NCBI GenBank assembly: GCA_033439765.1
Contig: JAULSN010000004.1
Location: 4,164,001-4,228,000, forward strand
Reading direction: 5' to 3'
Length of the DNA stretch: 64,000 nt
Source of the DNA: Lasiosphaeria ovina
Taxonomy: Eukaryota; Ascomycota; Sordariomycetes; Sordariales; Lasiosphaeriaceae
Position 1 is the first letter of the stretch, and every line of letters begins with the position of its first letter. Positions 1 through 10,901 of the stretch are shown here, in pieces. The notes beneath the pieces are model-generated. The model was not told where the DNA came from. It was given only the letters and a program-made list of their open reading frames with translations, and did not search any database. The translations under genes were made by a program, and so were the position numbers.

Positions 1-1721
1 CTGACGACCATAGCCTTCTTCCTCTGGAATCCCAACATCCCGAGGACCGAGGCAATGCCGCTGAGTATTACAATCCGGTCCACCGTGGTCAAGAGCTCCG
101 AGGCAGATGCTGGAAAGGCGCGGAACAAGGTAGCAACTATTTGCGTGCGGACCGGCACGATGGTGAAGCGTGGCGATGTGGTCAGCGGGATCTGCGGTAT
201 CTTGCCAAAGACTATCATGTCCAGGGACTCGGCTCCCAGCTGCCCCTCGGCAATGTGAAGAGCGGCGAGCATCCTGCAGGACCTAATGGTGGCCTCAGAT
301 AGGGGTAGCGGCGGCAGATGCTCGCCCGAAACCCTCGTATACAAATTCAAGATGCGATCTAGTAGCTCGGGAATGTAGATTTGCAGATTCCGCAGCCACC
401 GGGGCTGTTGAGGATCCCTGCTCTCGGCGTCCTGTATGGCGGCGGCGAGGGCGGTGCCTTTTTCTGGGGGAGGTAACATAATGGTCGGCACCTGAAACTC
501 GATTCCCGCCCATCCCAGCAGCAACAGGCTGATGAGCGCCAGCTCTAAAGCCTTGCCGTGCCAAAGATGGTCGTTAATCGACTTGGCCACGGTGGCGGCC
601 TCGCTAAGCTCCCGGATGGCAATATTCCACAGGCCGGCCTGGAGATAGAGCGAGCCCACCACGACTTGGATTCTGCATTTCGTCTTGGTTCTCATCCTCT
701 CGTTGATTCCGCCCGGGCCAAACCCCTGAACCGCCACTCTGTCCTGGCTCTGCGTCCTGTGCCCTTCCGACGTGCCGGGCCGCGCATGCTGCTCGGGACT
801 GGTGGGGACCGAGTCGCCCCCCGCGGGAAAATCGTCAAAGGTGGTGGGCGGGTTTGCAAGGCCGCTCCTGGAGCCGACAGGGGTGGAAGGTCGACCGGGA
901 GTGGAGCTGCTGGAGGCGAGCGGCGAGCCCCCCTTGAAGGGGACGGGCGGCATGGACATGCGCGCTTGGATCTTGTCGTTGATGCCACCCGCAGAGCTAG
1001 ACCGCGAGCCAACGGGCACAGAATACTGCGAGTTCCTCCTACCGCTGAAGTCGTCCAGCCCGTTGGTCGTGTGAGAGGCAGACGTGCCGGGCGAGTCCAG
1101 ATAGGACCTGCCCTCGTAGGCTTTGGCTAGCGTCGTCATCTCGGCGAGCAACAGCGCCGAGACATCGCACATGACCGTCTTCATGGTAGTTCTTAGGTGC
1201 TTCTCGGGGGGCGGGATAGTGACGAGGCCCTCCGGGATCGGCACTGGCTTGTCGGTGGAGGGCAGGTAGTCGAAGATCAGTACCTGGTGCACCAGGATCT
1301 GGGAATAGTGGTCCCGCAGGTCCTCGAGCTCCTGGGTGAGGGCGCGTATGTTTGTCTCCTCGACGGTCCTGCCGCCCGAGTGGCGCTTGCTGAACATGGA
1401 TTTTTGGAGCTCGACGCCGTCGGCCACGGCAATGAGCACGAGCGGCTTTCGGTAGCGGTCGAAGGGCGAGAGGGCGACGTGGGAGGGCGGGGGGTGGTAC
1501 GTCATGAGCTCGTAGAACATGGCGCCGCCGGGGAAGGCCAGAGGCGAGAACATGTTGCGGTTGGGGCGGCCATCGGGCGTGACGTCGCGCAGGTGGACGA
1601 TGTTCTCGACATTGAGGCGGTCGACGAAGGCGGCAAAGCGGTCGCGCTTGATCTGGCCGATGGGCACAACCAGCGCCCTGACCCTTGCGGGCGCGACGGG
1701 CACGAGAGGATCGAGCGTCAT
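1..1721 (-). CDS. TRS120: TRAPPII complex subunit Trs120 (N-terminal part, runs off the left edge)
   Basis: This is the N-terminal 573 codons of Trs120 (TRAPPC9), a scaffold subunit of the TRAPPII exchange-factor complex acting on Rab11-type GTPases at the late Golgi. The frame is open from the ATG at 1721 to base 1 with no stop and no visible intron, so the gene continues beyond the window. The start reads MTLDPLVPVAPARVRALVVP, and motifs such as RDRFAAFVDRLN, HPPPSHVALSPFDRYRKPLVLI and, near the edge, DRIVILSGIASVLGMLGFQ fit the fungal Trs120 N-terminus as I know it. A Ser/Pro/Gly-rich stretch at roughly residues 200-330 separates two conserved blocks. Long ORFs on the plus strand here are GC-rich shadows. 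The identification rests on recognised motifs, not on an alignment. Confidence 0.88.
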   Translation of the reverse strand, partial: MTLDPLVPVAPARVRALVVPIGQIKRDRFAAFVDRLNVENIVHLRDVTPDGRPNRNMFSPLAFPGGAMFYELMTYHPPPSHVALSPFDRYRKPLVLIAVADGVELQKSMFSKRHSGGRTVEETNIRALTQELEDLRDHYSQILVHQVLIFDYLPSTDKPVPIPEGLVTIPPPEKHLRTTMKTVMCDVSALLLAEMTTLAKAYEGRSYLDSPGTSASHTTNGLDDFSGRRNSQYSVPVGSRSSSAGGINDKIQARMSMPPVPFKGGSPLASSSSTPGRPSTPVGSRSGLANPPTTFDDFPAGGDSVPTSPEQHARPGTSEGHRTQSQDRVAVQGFGPGGINERMRTKTKCRIQVVVGSLYLQAGLWNIAIRELSEAATVAKSINDHLWHGKALELALISLLLLGWAGIEFQVPTIMLPPPEKGTALAAAIQDAESRDPQQPRWLRNLQIYIPELLDRILNLYTRVSGEHLPPLPLSEATIRSCRMLAALHIAEGQLGAESLDMIVFGKIPQIPLTTSPRFTIVPVRTQIVATLFRAFPASASELLTTVDRIVILSGIASVLGMLGFQRKKAMVV

Positions 1722-2671
1722 AATAGCGCGCGGCGGCAGCAGCAGCGTCAGGCCGGGGGCGAAAAGGACATGTCGAGATGGTCGAGACGGGAAGCGAAGC
1801 GGCGCTGCATCGGGCAGGGCAGTGCCGGCGAGCCCTGCTGACGATGGTGGAGTCGGATTCGCAGTTGTTGGTCCCGTTCCAAGTGCGAGCAAAGTCGTCT
1901 TGAGGGCGGCGCTTTCGATTTGTGTATGGGCGTTGCGTCGGTGGGCGCGCAAGCGTGTCGTTGAAAACAACGAGAAATTTGATATCGCGAAGGGTTTACC
2001 TATTTCCAGCCCATGCACCCAAATACCTGGGCTTCGGCTACGGGCAATTCGATACTGCGCTGTACCTGAATTAAGTCGCAGACGGCCACTCAAATAGGCC
2101 TGTGTGCGCCCAAGCGTCTAGACCCCTGAAGGACTGTGGGCGCCGTGATTGGCTTGTTGGTGCCTGCCGGCCGGTCGGGCGCAAGGCTGTGCTACGGCGG
2201 GGTGCTTGCCACCTGTGGGCTCAAAAAACAGCTTGCGCTACGGAATCTTGCACATTTCCCCCTTTTATGGCCCCTTATATTAGGCAATCAATAAGACACC
2301 CAAGGTATCTGTAATTCGAAGCACGAGAAAGCACCATACGTATAAATATAATTTTCAGATAATCATCTTTGGAGGAAACGGGAGACGATAGTTTGGCTGC
2401 AAATACCTGCTTCGTGCCTTTACCTGACATAGTCAAACCGAACTCCCCCTTTCCATCTTAGCAAATCGCAGCATACGAGTCTGAAAAAGAAAGAGGAAAA
2501 GGAAAGAAAAAATGGCCCCTATATTTTCAGCCCCACGGAAGATACGCTACGAGATAATCAAAATCCAAGGCAAATATAGAAACATGAGAGACAAAATTGA
2601 ATCCAAAGAAATAAAACCCAGGCACAGCACTTCCGGTAACCCACCCCCTCAAATGAACACAGATATCCTTC
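1722..2671. other. Intergenic spacer between TRS120 and the SDR-like gene
   Basis: This is the upstream region of TRS120 and the downstream region of the SDR-like gene; both are transcribed leftward. The part from about 2230 is AT-richer. I see no convincing coding region: the short ORFs lack recognisable motifs and splice continuity. Confidence 0.6.
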
Positions 2672-3871
2672 TCAGACTCCACTTCCACTTCCACCTCCGC
2701 CCATCCCATCCCCGTACCCCGTCCCTGTCATGTGCGCGTCCATCATCATGGCCATGGCCATGGCGGCGCGCCCTTCGCGGGCCTCGTCCTTGAGCTCGCT
2801 CTCAAAGATGTCGACGGCCAGGCTGGCCTCGACAAAGTCCTCCATCTCCTCGGTGACCGTCTTGAGCTTCTCGCGCACAGCGATACTACCCTCGAAGCCG
2901 ACGATGTGGCGCGCCGGCGGGTTCTCGTGGCCGCCGATGGCCGTCAGCGCGTGCACCGTCTCCATGACGAGCCGGTCGAGCGTCGCCGCCGGCAGGTGCG
3001 GGTACCGGTGCTGGATCTCGTCCTCGGACGGCTCGACGGCCGTGTCCGGGTTCGCGTTGAGCACGTTGCTCATTATGTCCCGGATGCTGGGCGCCGTTGG
3101 TGGCAAGGGGCCGCCGCTGTTGTGGATGCTGCTGCTGTCGCCCCCGCCGCCGCTACCACTGCCACCGTCATAGTCGGCGTAGTAGGCAGCGGGCAGCTGG
3201 GGCGCGAAGATGATCTTGTTGGTGAGGCTCTGGATCTCCTTGTTCGGCTGGACAATCGTGACCTTGATGTTGAAGGGGGCGATCTCGTAGGCCAGCGAGT
3301 CGCAGAAGCCCTCGAGCGCCCACGTGGCGGCCGTGTAGACCGACATGCCCGGGGTGCCGATGTGGCCGCCGATGCTGGTCAGGACCATGATGTGACCCGT
3401 GTGCTGGGCACGGAATTGGGGCAGGGCGGCCTTGATGAAGTTGACCTGGGAGAAGAAGATGGTCTCGAACTGGTCGCGCACGAGGTTGCGCGTAGCGGGG
3501 GTGGCGGCGAGCTCCTCGACGGTGCCGACGACGGCCTCGTACTTGCAGCACAGCAGGATGTCGATGCGGCCAAACACCTGCACGGCCTCGGCTACGGCGG
3601 CGCCGCACGCGCCCATGACGCGCCCATCGCAGCGGATGCCGCGGATGCGGTCCTTCCAGCCCTCGCGGTCCTTGCGGTTGCTCTTGCACTCGTTGACGAG
3701 CTCGCGGAACTCGGCACTGCGCTCGTCGTTCTCGAGCTCCTGCGGCGGCAGGCACGCGACCACGTAGTCGCCGTGGCCAAGCAGCAGCCTGATCAGCCGG
3801 ATGCAGAGCGGCGACAGCGACGACGTGAGGAACCAGGTCCGCGGCGAGTTGTGTGTCGCTGTATTGTCCAT
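2672..3871 (-). CDS. Short-chain dehydrogenase/reductase-fold protein, probable pseudoenzyme
   Basis: A single-exon protein of 399 residues with the overall SDR (Rossmann) layout but without the motifs needed for catalysis. An open frame extends upstream to 3973, but the ATG at 3871 (MDNTATHNSP) is chosen because the SDR fold starts right after it. The usual TGxxxGxG dinucleotide loop is TSSLSPLC (residues 16-23), NNAG is CCKY (98-101), and YxxxK is Y169-TAA-T173, so the catalytic lysine is a threonine. Ser156 and Tyr169 remain. The flanking core (SIGGHIGTPGMSVY, WALEGF, LAYEIAPFNIKVTIVQP) is well preserved, which argues for a maintained protein rather than a decaying gene. The C-terminus is Gly/Ser-rich. 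It might bind a ligand or partner without catalysing oxidoreduction; its role is unknown. Confidence 0.85.
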   Translation of the reverse strand: MDNTATHNSPRTWFLTSSLSPLCIRLIRLLLGHGDYVVACLPPQELENDERSAEFRELVNECKSNRKDREGWKDRIRGIRCDGRVMGACGAAVAEAVQVFGRIDILLCCKYEAVVGTVEELAATPATRNLVRDQFETIFFSQVNFIKAALPQFRAQHTGHIMVLTSIGGHIGTPGMSVYTAATWALEGFCDSLAYEIAPFNIKVTIVQPNKEIQSLTNKIIFAPQLPAAYYADYDGGSGSGGGGDSSSIHNSGGPLPPTAPSIRDIMSNVLNANPDTAVEPSEDEIQHRYPHLPAATLDRLVMETVHALTAIGGHENPPARHIVGFEGSIAVREKLKTVTEEMEDFVEASLAVDIFESELKDEAREGRAAMAMAMMMDAHMTGTGYGDGMGGGGSGSGV

Positions 3872-6800
3872 CAGTCTTCTGGTCTCGGTGTTTGGGTCTT
3901 GAGTCTTGACGACTCGTTCACGCTCAGCCACGCGTGCGATACGCACGTGGTGGATAGGTAAGTACACAGGCAAACACTTGTTGCTTGCTTCGATTTTATT
4001 GCTTCTCGTTTTGCGCGCAGTACGTACTGAATGGACAGGGAAAGTGGGAACAGGGGGTGGGTGGGAACGGCGAGGTTATGACGGCCCGAGGAGAAGAGAA
4101 AATAGATACGAAAGAAAGAGAAAAAATATCAAACGAGGGTATGCTGGGTGTGTAAGTGGTAGCGTAGCGACAAGCAGAGTCGAGGAATTTCATATGTAAA
4201 AAAGGGGGGACGTGAGAAAAAGAGATGATGCATGGCGCACGCACGGAATGATGCCGCAGGAATCGCATGCGAATGTTTTGCGTTTGCCGCTGCTGCTGTC
4301 GGCCCAGCTTCCGAGCCCTTTCGCTCCGCCATTCTTTATTTAGATCGGCCGTCCCCTCCTCTCCTCTCCCTTCCCCTGTTTTTTCTTGGGTTCCTTGTTC
4401 GAGACTTGGGTAGGCGACGGCGGGAGCAGGCGAGGATTTGGGGTGGGGGACCTTGTTTGGTTTAAGGTTTATTTTTCGCTCGCTGCACGGCAGATCCTTC
4501 CTTATCAGTCGCTTTCGTGCTTCAGAAGCTGCGCGCGCGCCCTCTTTTTCCGATTCCTATTCCAAAATAGAAATAGTGATGCCGTCGGGTGGTAGGTAGT
4601 ACTAGTAGGTAGCGCAGGCATTTCTCCAGGAAACGCAAGCCCGCAGGGCACACAAGATCCCGCCCGAAGCGTAACCCGAAACAAGAACGACCCCCAGTGG
4701 GAGAAGGAAGCGAAAATAAATGCCCCCCTCGCGGACTGCAGGATGGTGATTTCAACCTACATTGCCCGCGTTGGGGTGGAAAAAAACAACGATTTAGGAC
4801 AACAAGAGATGGATAGCAGTAGACGAATGGTTTCGGAAGGTCTAGACTTTATATGCTCGCGCACGCACGAGAGAACCGGCGGGCTTTCTCTGTCAGTTCT
4901 TATTAAGATTGGTGATTATTAGTTCGATATCCCTGCTGCTTAGGCTGCTGCTAGGTGTAACTGGGCCTGTCCATGCCACTATGGCCACATGCGGGGGGAT
5001 CTTCAAGGCTGTGGATGGAGGCCATATTTCTGAGGGCCGGCTCCCACTCGACTTACGCACATCAACCAAGCGTGACGCTCGAGAGGGCGAATGTTAAAGC
5101 AAGATACGTATGCTGCCATTTTAATTATCCACTAGATCCCATATTGGACGGCGAATAATAATCCCATCCAATCTCTGCAGAGCAGGGTTGAGGACCTTGG
5201 ACTTGGGGAATTCAGTTGAGATCCGTTTCTATGTCAGGGTTAGGGTTGAGCTGCATAGAGCTCGACATGCATTTGTTAGCAGTCGTATTACTATCTGAGA
5301 CAGTGTCCAAGACTTCCTTCTGAGAGCAGGCTCCGAATCGAGTGTCACGCCTTCTGGCTGTGACCAAGTCTTGGCAATGCACAAGGTTGGTGAGCCGGGC
5401 TTGAGCCGAGTTGGCTAACTTAGGGGCGTAAGCTTTTGGCTGCTTGACGCCGTGATGGGCAGTTCGGTTCGGGTATTATTACCAGGTAGTACTTGAGGTG
5501 CTTCCACGTAACTTCCTCACTTAACACTAAGGTGGATTGAATGATAGGTAATTCAAGTAGCGGCCAGCCACGCAGCTTGATTGAGATTGATTCGGTTATA
5601 TCTTCACGAATAGACCACCTCGATTGACATGAGTTCACTTGTTAAGACTTAATGTAAGAGGATAGACGCGTAGCAGTGAGAGTCTGAGTGAGGCTGTCAA
5701 ATCACATGAAACCACAGCAAATCGAAATGCCACCTCTCTCACATTCGACGACCCTACGGCGAGAAAAATGTGCCAGCCATTCCACGCTAGTCACAGCCAC
5801 TACTTGGATGGATTTTATTGGATGGCGGTCGGTGGGTGAGATGAAGTTGCCGATAGGACTCTTTATCCGATGCTGAACCTTGTTTTTCCATCATTTTGTC
5901 CCGAGTATTCGGGATAATTCATTAAAACGAGAACCTCAAGTGAGGGCAGCAGGACGAAGCTAAGTCACAGCAACCGGCGCTGGCAAGACTTTAAGATTTC
6001 AACTCGAGTACTCACATAACAGATGTAATTGTGATGTGACCTTTGCGCTCAGGTGCGTAATCTGGTCTGACGGGTGAGAGGGCAGCATCAAAGGAGCGTT
6101 TCAAGCCCTCGGTCTCGCCAACATGATTATCTAGATTGGCCGCTTTGTGGACGGCTGCAACCACCAACGTTACATTGACGATAGTATTCATGCAGCCGAA
6201 TCAGGTCCGGGGTAGGTATCACGGCGCGACTTGTCGCCGCCACTGGTTCACGCCGCCTTCACTTTGTGCCCGTCACCGGATCAGACCGAGCCGGCCGACC
6301 TCAAGGCCTGCCATAATTATCTGACATGCCCATGGCATGATGCCTACCTAGGTAGCAATGATTGTCTGCCGCCGCCGCCACCGCCGCCGCACGCCGTGAC
6401 CTGTGATATTTTGTGTCCCGTTTAATCCCACCTTGGTTTCTGCTATTTTTGTTTTTTTTGACTCCGTTTCATAATTCCTGCTCCTGCGTCGGATGCGCGG
6501 CCACGGCACCGGGCAAAAGGAATGCTTTGGCCGGACGTGCACGAGACACAACGGCTGCCCCGAACCACCATTCGTTGCCTCGTAGTAAAATGACGTATCT
6601 TGACTTGGCTCTTGTTTTGAATCTAGATTGAAAATAGAAACAAAGAAAAGACGGAGGAAGAAAGGAAGAGTGATGATCGGAGTCCACGGCCTCTTCGCCG
6701 AGACGTACCGAAGCGCAATAAGGCAGGCACAGGAAGCGCCCTCACTTGAAACAAGCTAGTTAGAAATATCTGGCGATGCTGGAGGCTCTGCCTGCTGCCT

Positions 6801-7514
6801 TGAATCACAGCCGCTATACCGTGCGAGGCACAGTGTCTCCAAGGAGCTAGTGACGATCAACTTGCACTAGGTTTCCTATGGTATTGTGTTGCACGTGATC
6901 TCGGTTGACTGCGCATTAGTTCTAAATTGTCTGATTAGGTCGGGTCTAAAATACGGATAAAAAGCGTCTTCTTATAGCTAAGAAGACCACTGAAATTTCC
7001 CACGGAATTCCGTAAACAGGGTAGGCATTCAGGGCAAAAGGAAGGCCGTAGAAATGAAGGAATTCTAGACGTAAGGAATGCAGGGGTTAGAGGGCATTCC
7101 GAGCGTAAGAAAGGAAGAAAAAAAAGGCATTTAAAGTGGGGTTGATCTGGGTATGTAATGTGGGTCAATTCTAGGCGATATATTGGTAGGTTGATTGTTT
7201 GGTTTGAAATTATATGGATGTGGCACTTGTTTGTAAGGAGGGTGCTGGAATCAAGGCTTGGCTGTTGTCTAGCGTCCGTCATTCTGTTCAGTCGTATATT
7301 CAGGTTGGCCAGAGCTTTTAACCATGCCGGCTGGTACCCAGCATCCATCATTGCCAGGTCTGACCACGGCACAGAGTAGGGCCAATGTCGAGATTCAAAC
7401 CGGCATTGATATTTTTACGATGTATACGAATAGATCACTGCCATCGAGGGTGTCGGCCAAGATATATAATACCTAGGTCCTCAGACTCCCAGACTAGACA
7501 ATATCCAAACAGAT

Positions 7515-7602
7515 ATTATATCTCGTCTGCTTCAATAAGACTTGCTGCCTTAAGGAGGGACTTCCACAGTTAGATTTATCACAAAAGTGAAATGGCTCAT
7601 AC
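7515..7602. repeat. Diverged dispersed repeat, copy A (partner near 50555-50632)
   Basis: The core starting at 7560 (ACTTCCACAGTTAGAT, then ATCACAAAAGTGAAA) recurs with a few mismatches at 50588-50630, and weaker similarity extends about 45 bp upstream in both copies. Both copies lie in AT-rich intergenic DNA. I could not define termini or a target-site duplication, so its class is unknown. Confidence 0.45.
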
Positions 7603-7905
7603 CCATCACCACGTACACATTAAAGGTTGACACAGGCATGTGCCGCGGTATAGCAAAAAGAGTCAAATAATTGAACAGCACTGCTCCGACAGAGTCATAC
7701 CGGCCGGCTCACGAACCTTACCACCGCCATGCGAGATCAAAGTTTTCGCGTAGGGCACATAAAGCGCACCAAATGTATTCAAACATATACTCTTATCCAT
7801 TCTCAATTCTTCTAGCTTTTCTCCAAGATCTTCTCATTTCTTGATTCTGTCACCTAGCAACTAGAAGTCAAACCGTAGCATGTCCCAAAACATTAGCTAG
7901 ACTAC

Positions 7906-8150
7906 AATCCAATCCCTGAATATTTGTTAGTGGGGGACTCTCCAAGATTTAAAAGGCTTCAATTCCTTACTGCTCGCCCTATAGGTTTATCGCCGAGGGA
8001 GGTAACAGCTATTAGAACCCCTATTCTAGAATGTTAGAGGCCTATCTCTTCTCTAAAAGTACCTATTAAGGCCTTTTCTGCCAGTTTATTTACGACAATC
8101 TTCTCCTTGTTCCCAGGTACCAGGCCAACAAACATTCAGGGTTTGGGGTG
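7906..8150. mobile_element. MITE, 245 bp, TA target site, copy 1
   Basis: A 245-bp non-coding element with about 26-bp terminal inverted repeats: the left end starts CAATCCAATCCCTGAATATT, and the right end read in reverse starts CACCCCAAACCCTGAATGTT. TA dinucleotides flank both ends (7904-7905 and 8151-8152), as expected for a TA duplication by the Tc1/mariner superfamily. A second copy of exactly the same length lies at 53358-53602 and is similar along its whole length. There is no internal ORF, so it would depend on a transposase encoded elsewhere. The right terminal repeat is more mutated than the left, so this copy is probably old. Confidence 0.85.
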
Positions 8151-9195
8151 TAGATACACGGATGTGCAAAATATTCGATAGTTCCAAGTCGACATGTCCC
8201 TAATTAGTGAAAAGCATGCTGTGACAACTAGGTACCTTACCTAGGCGTGATTGACTCCCCATGGCGGTCGGACTCCAAGGCCAACTTAATGCATCCGATA
8301 TTAATAAGATATAACTGATCCCCCCTGTGATCGGCGTGGAGTTGTCGGTTTTGCGTCGTGACTGTTTCAGTGGAGGGGATCAAGCAAACCGTCGAAGCGA
8401 CCCCGAGAGCCGCAAAGGTCACCTGCAAGCCAGTACCAAAGAAAGGACGTCCAAGCTGAGGAAAGAAAACATGAATGGCTCTTTGCCTGTTGTGTGTTTC
8501 GTCGCTTAGATTCCATACGTGATAGTCGGCCGTTAGATTTAACTCCGAAACCTTGTTCTTCGTCACGGCCCTGGCAATCGACTGTCGGGAGGAATCGTGT
8601 CTAGCCTCATCGGGCTGTGTCGCCGCACGCAATAGCCTGAAATTCTTCGGCACGGAATACCCAAGTCAGTTCAAGCCACCTCGCCAAGTACGTACATCCA
8701 CCTACCCTTAAGTACTTCCAGGTTTGTTAGATCAAGTATCTGGATACCAGGTGCCGTCCCGTCGCGTCGGAAGACATCCGAATCTCAGGTGCCGCTCCCG
8801 ACTCCATGGAACCATCCAGGCCCTGGCGCGGTAATCCGTCCCCTGCAACGCCCCCCCCAATTACCCCCACCTTGGCGGTCGGCGTAGGTGGCCGTGTCAC
8901 TAACAGAAAGGCACAGTGTTAACCAAAGCCACTTGTGTGATTGTGCAACTCAATAGAAATAAGACGAAAGGTTCAAGCCATTTGTGTACCCCTGAAGATG
9001 CAATTAAGATATTCCTCTTAAACTTTCAAGGAACGATTTAAAACTTGAAACCGTGGCCTCTCATCGAAAATACTGCCTGGGTTTGCTAGACACTGTGCTT
9101 CTCGCCAGGGACGGGCTGCAAGACACAGTCCCTGTTGACCCCACACTACGTTGCCGTTGCCCCTGTAAACCCTTGCGTAAAACCTGGGGGAGGCG

Positions 9196-9202
9196 TGACT
9201 CA
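9196..9202. promoter_or_regulatory. TGACTCA, candidate CPC1/Gcn4 site (distal)
   Basis: An exact TGACTCA heptamer lies about 290 bp upstream of the phosphoserine aminotransferase ATG. This is the consensus site of the bZIP activator CPC1/Gcn4, which induces amino-acid biosynthesis genes. Its function here is inferred from position and gene identity. Confidence 0.55.
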
Positions 9203-9313
9203 GGTCGACTTTAGCGACGAATCCGGCGGCGGCACCGACACCGTCGGGTGTGGATTGCGTGGGTGGGTACCGTATGAGAAGACCCTGGCTCCGAATCTGG
9301 AACTGGACTGAAT

Positions 9314-9320
9314 TGACTCA
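9314..9320. promoter_or_regulatory. TGACTCA, candidate CPC1/Gcn4 site (proximal)
   Basis: A second exact TGACTCA heptamer lies about 170 bp upstream of the same ATG and 118 bp from the first. Two copies of a 7-bp consensus before a serine biosynthesis gene make cross-pathway control plausible. Confidence 0.6.
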
Positions 9321-9491
9321 CTGCAGCTTGCAACTTCCTTTCAAGTCCCTTCCAGTGAACAACCAAAGAACCTAAGGCGGGGTAAAGCAAAAAAAAGAAA
9401 AGCACATCGAGTCGTGAAACGAACTCGAGCCAGAAACAAACCGGAACCTAGAGCCTGCCGTACCTAAACAGGCTTTCAGCATATAATCAAA

Positions 9492-10901
9492 ATGCCTGCC
9501 CGATCCGACATTACCTATTTTGGCGCCGGCCCGGCCCTGCTGCCGACCGATGTGCTCGAGAAGGCGGCACAGGCGCTGCTGGACTTCAACGGCACCGGCC
9601 TGGGCATCGCCGAGCACAGCCATCGCTCCGAGCTGGCCGCCAACATCATCAACGAGGCCAAGGCCGACCTGGCCACCTACCTCGACATCCCCGCCGCCGA
9701 CTATGAAGTCCTCTTCATGCAGGGCGGTGGTACCGGCGAGTTCTCGGCCTCGGTTTACAACCTTGTCGGCGCCTGGGTTGCCCGCCAGCACGCCGCAGTG
9801 CTGAAGGACCTGGGCGGCTCCGAGGCGGCCGACGAGGCTGCCGTCGTCGCCGCCCTGCGCACCAAGGTTGAGACTGACTTGAAGCTCGACTACATCGTGA
9901 CCGGCGGCTGGTCCCTCAAGGCCTACCAGGAGGCTGTGCGCCTGCTGGGGCCAGAGTATGTCAACCTGACCGCCGACGCACGGCTTGAGAACGGCGGTAA
10001 GTTTGGTAAGATTCCCGACCAGGCCAGCTGGAAGCTGAGCAAGGACGCCGCCCTGGTCTACTACTGCGACAACGAGACCGTGGATGGCGTTGAGTTCCCC
10101 GAGTTCCCTAGCGCCCTGGCCCCCAAGGCCGACGGCACCGGCCCCATCGTCGTGGCTGACATGTCGTCCAACGTCCTGTCGCGCCGCATTCCTGTCGCAA
10201 ACCACTCGCTGCTCTTCTTCGGGGCTCAAAAGAACCTCGGATCGACGGGCGTCACCGTCGCCGTCCTCAAGAAGACGTTTCTCCCGCCCACCATCACGCA
10301 GCCTAGCCCCGCACTGATGCGCAAGCTAGGGCTCCCCATCCCTCCCATCGTACTGCAGTACGAGATCGTTGCCAAGAACAACAGTTTGTACAATACTTTG
10401 AGCATCTTTGAGTGAGTCTGCCACCCCGTCGCTTACTATCTGCCTGGGAAGCTAACTCGATCTTGGCGCCAGTGTCTACGTTGCGGGCCAGGTTCTGAAG
10501 AAGCTCTTGAGCACCTTTCCTAACAAAGTTGACGGCCAACAGGCGGTGGCTGAGAAGAAGGCAGAGATTATCTACTCCGCCCTAGAGGCTCACCCAGATG
10601 TCTACAAGATAGTGCCAGACAAGACAGCCCGCTCGAGGATGAACATCTGCTTCCGCGTCATCAAGGTGAGTAGCTGCTCTACCGGCATTCTTGTTGTCCT
10701 ATGTAACTAACTTTTATCTCCCAGAACGGAACAACGGACGAGTCTGAGAAGGCCTTCTTGAAAGAGGCAACGGGCCTGGGCCTTACGGGGCTCAAGGGCC
10801 ACCGCAGCGTTGGCGGCATCCGCGCCAGCAACTACAACTCGATTCCTCTCGAGGGAGCAGAGAAGCTTGCCAAGCTCATTGAGGCCTTTTCCAAGGCCTG
10901 A
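9492..10901 (+). CDS. SER1: Phosphoserine aminotransferase
   Basis: A PLP-dependent class V aminotransferase converting 3-phosphohydroxypyruvate and glutamate to phosphoserine and 2-oxoglutarate, the second step of serine synthesis from glycolysis. The model has three exons, 9492-10411, 10473-10665 and 10725-10901, giving 429 residues, the usual family length. Introns start GTGAGT and GTGAGT and end CCAG and CCAG, and the frame is preserved across both. Visible signatures are FGAGPALLP at the N-terminus, GIAEHSHRS, the FMQGGGTGEF PLP-phosphate region, VADMSSNVLSR, and FFGAQKNLG with the Schiff-base lysine. The C-terminal domain carries RMNICFRV and GLKGHRSVGGIRASNYN, which holds the substrate-binding His-Arg. 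Two TGACTCA sites upstream suggest amino-acid-starvation control. Confidence 0.95.

Larger units (their letters stand above)
3872..9491. other. Gene-poor 5.6-kb AT-richer region
   Basis: No gene model could be supported here. The ORFs, the longest being 138-145 codons (for example 8237-8653 and 6935-7372 on the minus strand), have no recognisable motif and their composition looks like spacer. The left end should hold the SDR gene promoter and 5' UTR, the right end the promoter of the phosphoserine aminotransferase gene. The stretch includes a MITE (7906-8150), one copy of a second diverged repeat (7515-7602), several ACCTAGGT-type palindromes (for example 6343-6355, 7470-7479, 8229-8245) and two TGACTCA sites. 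It could be an old, mutated repeat block. Confidence 0.6.

Noticed and set aside
2732..3961. 409-codon plus-strand ORF opposite the SDR-like gene
   Set aside because: It is an antisense shadow of a GC-rich coding region; the minus strand has a clear SDR fold.
5234..5249. GGGTTAGGGTT, telomere-like
   Set aside because: Only about two units, no tandem array; a similar CCCTAACCC near 48322 is equally short.
8237..8653. 138-codon minus-strand ORF
   Set aside because: No recognisable domain, AT-rich spacer context, no splice partner.
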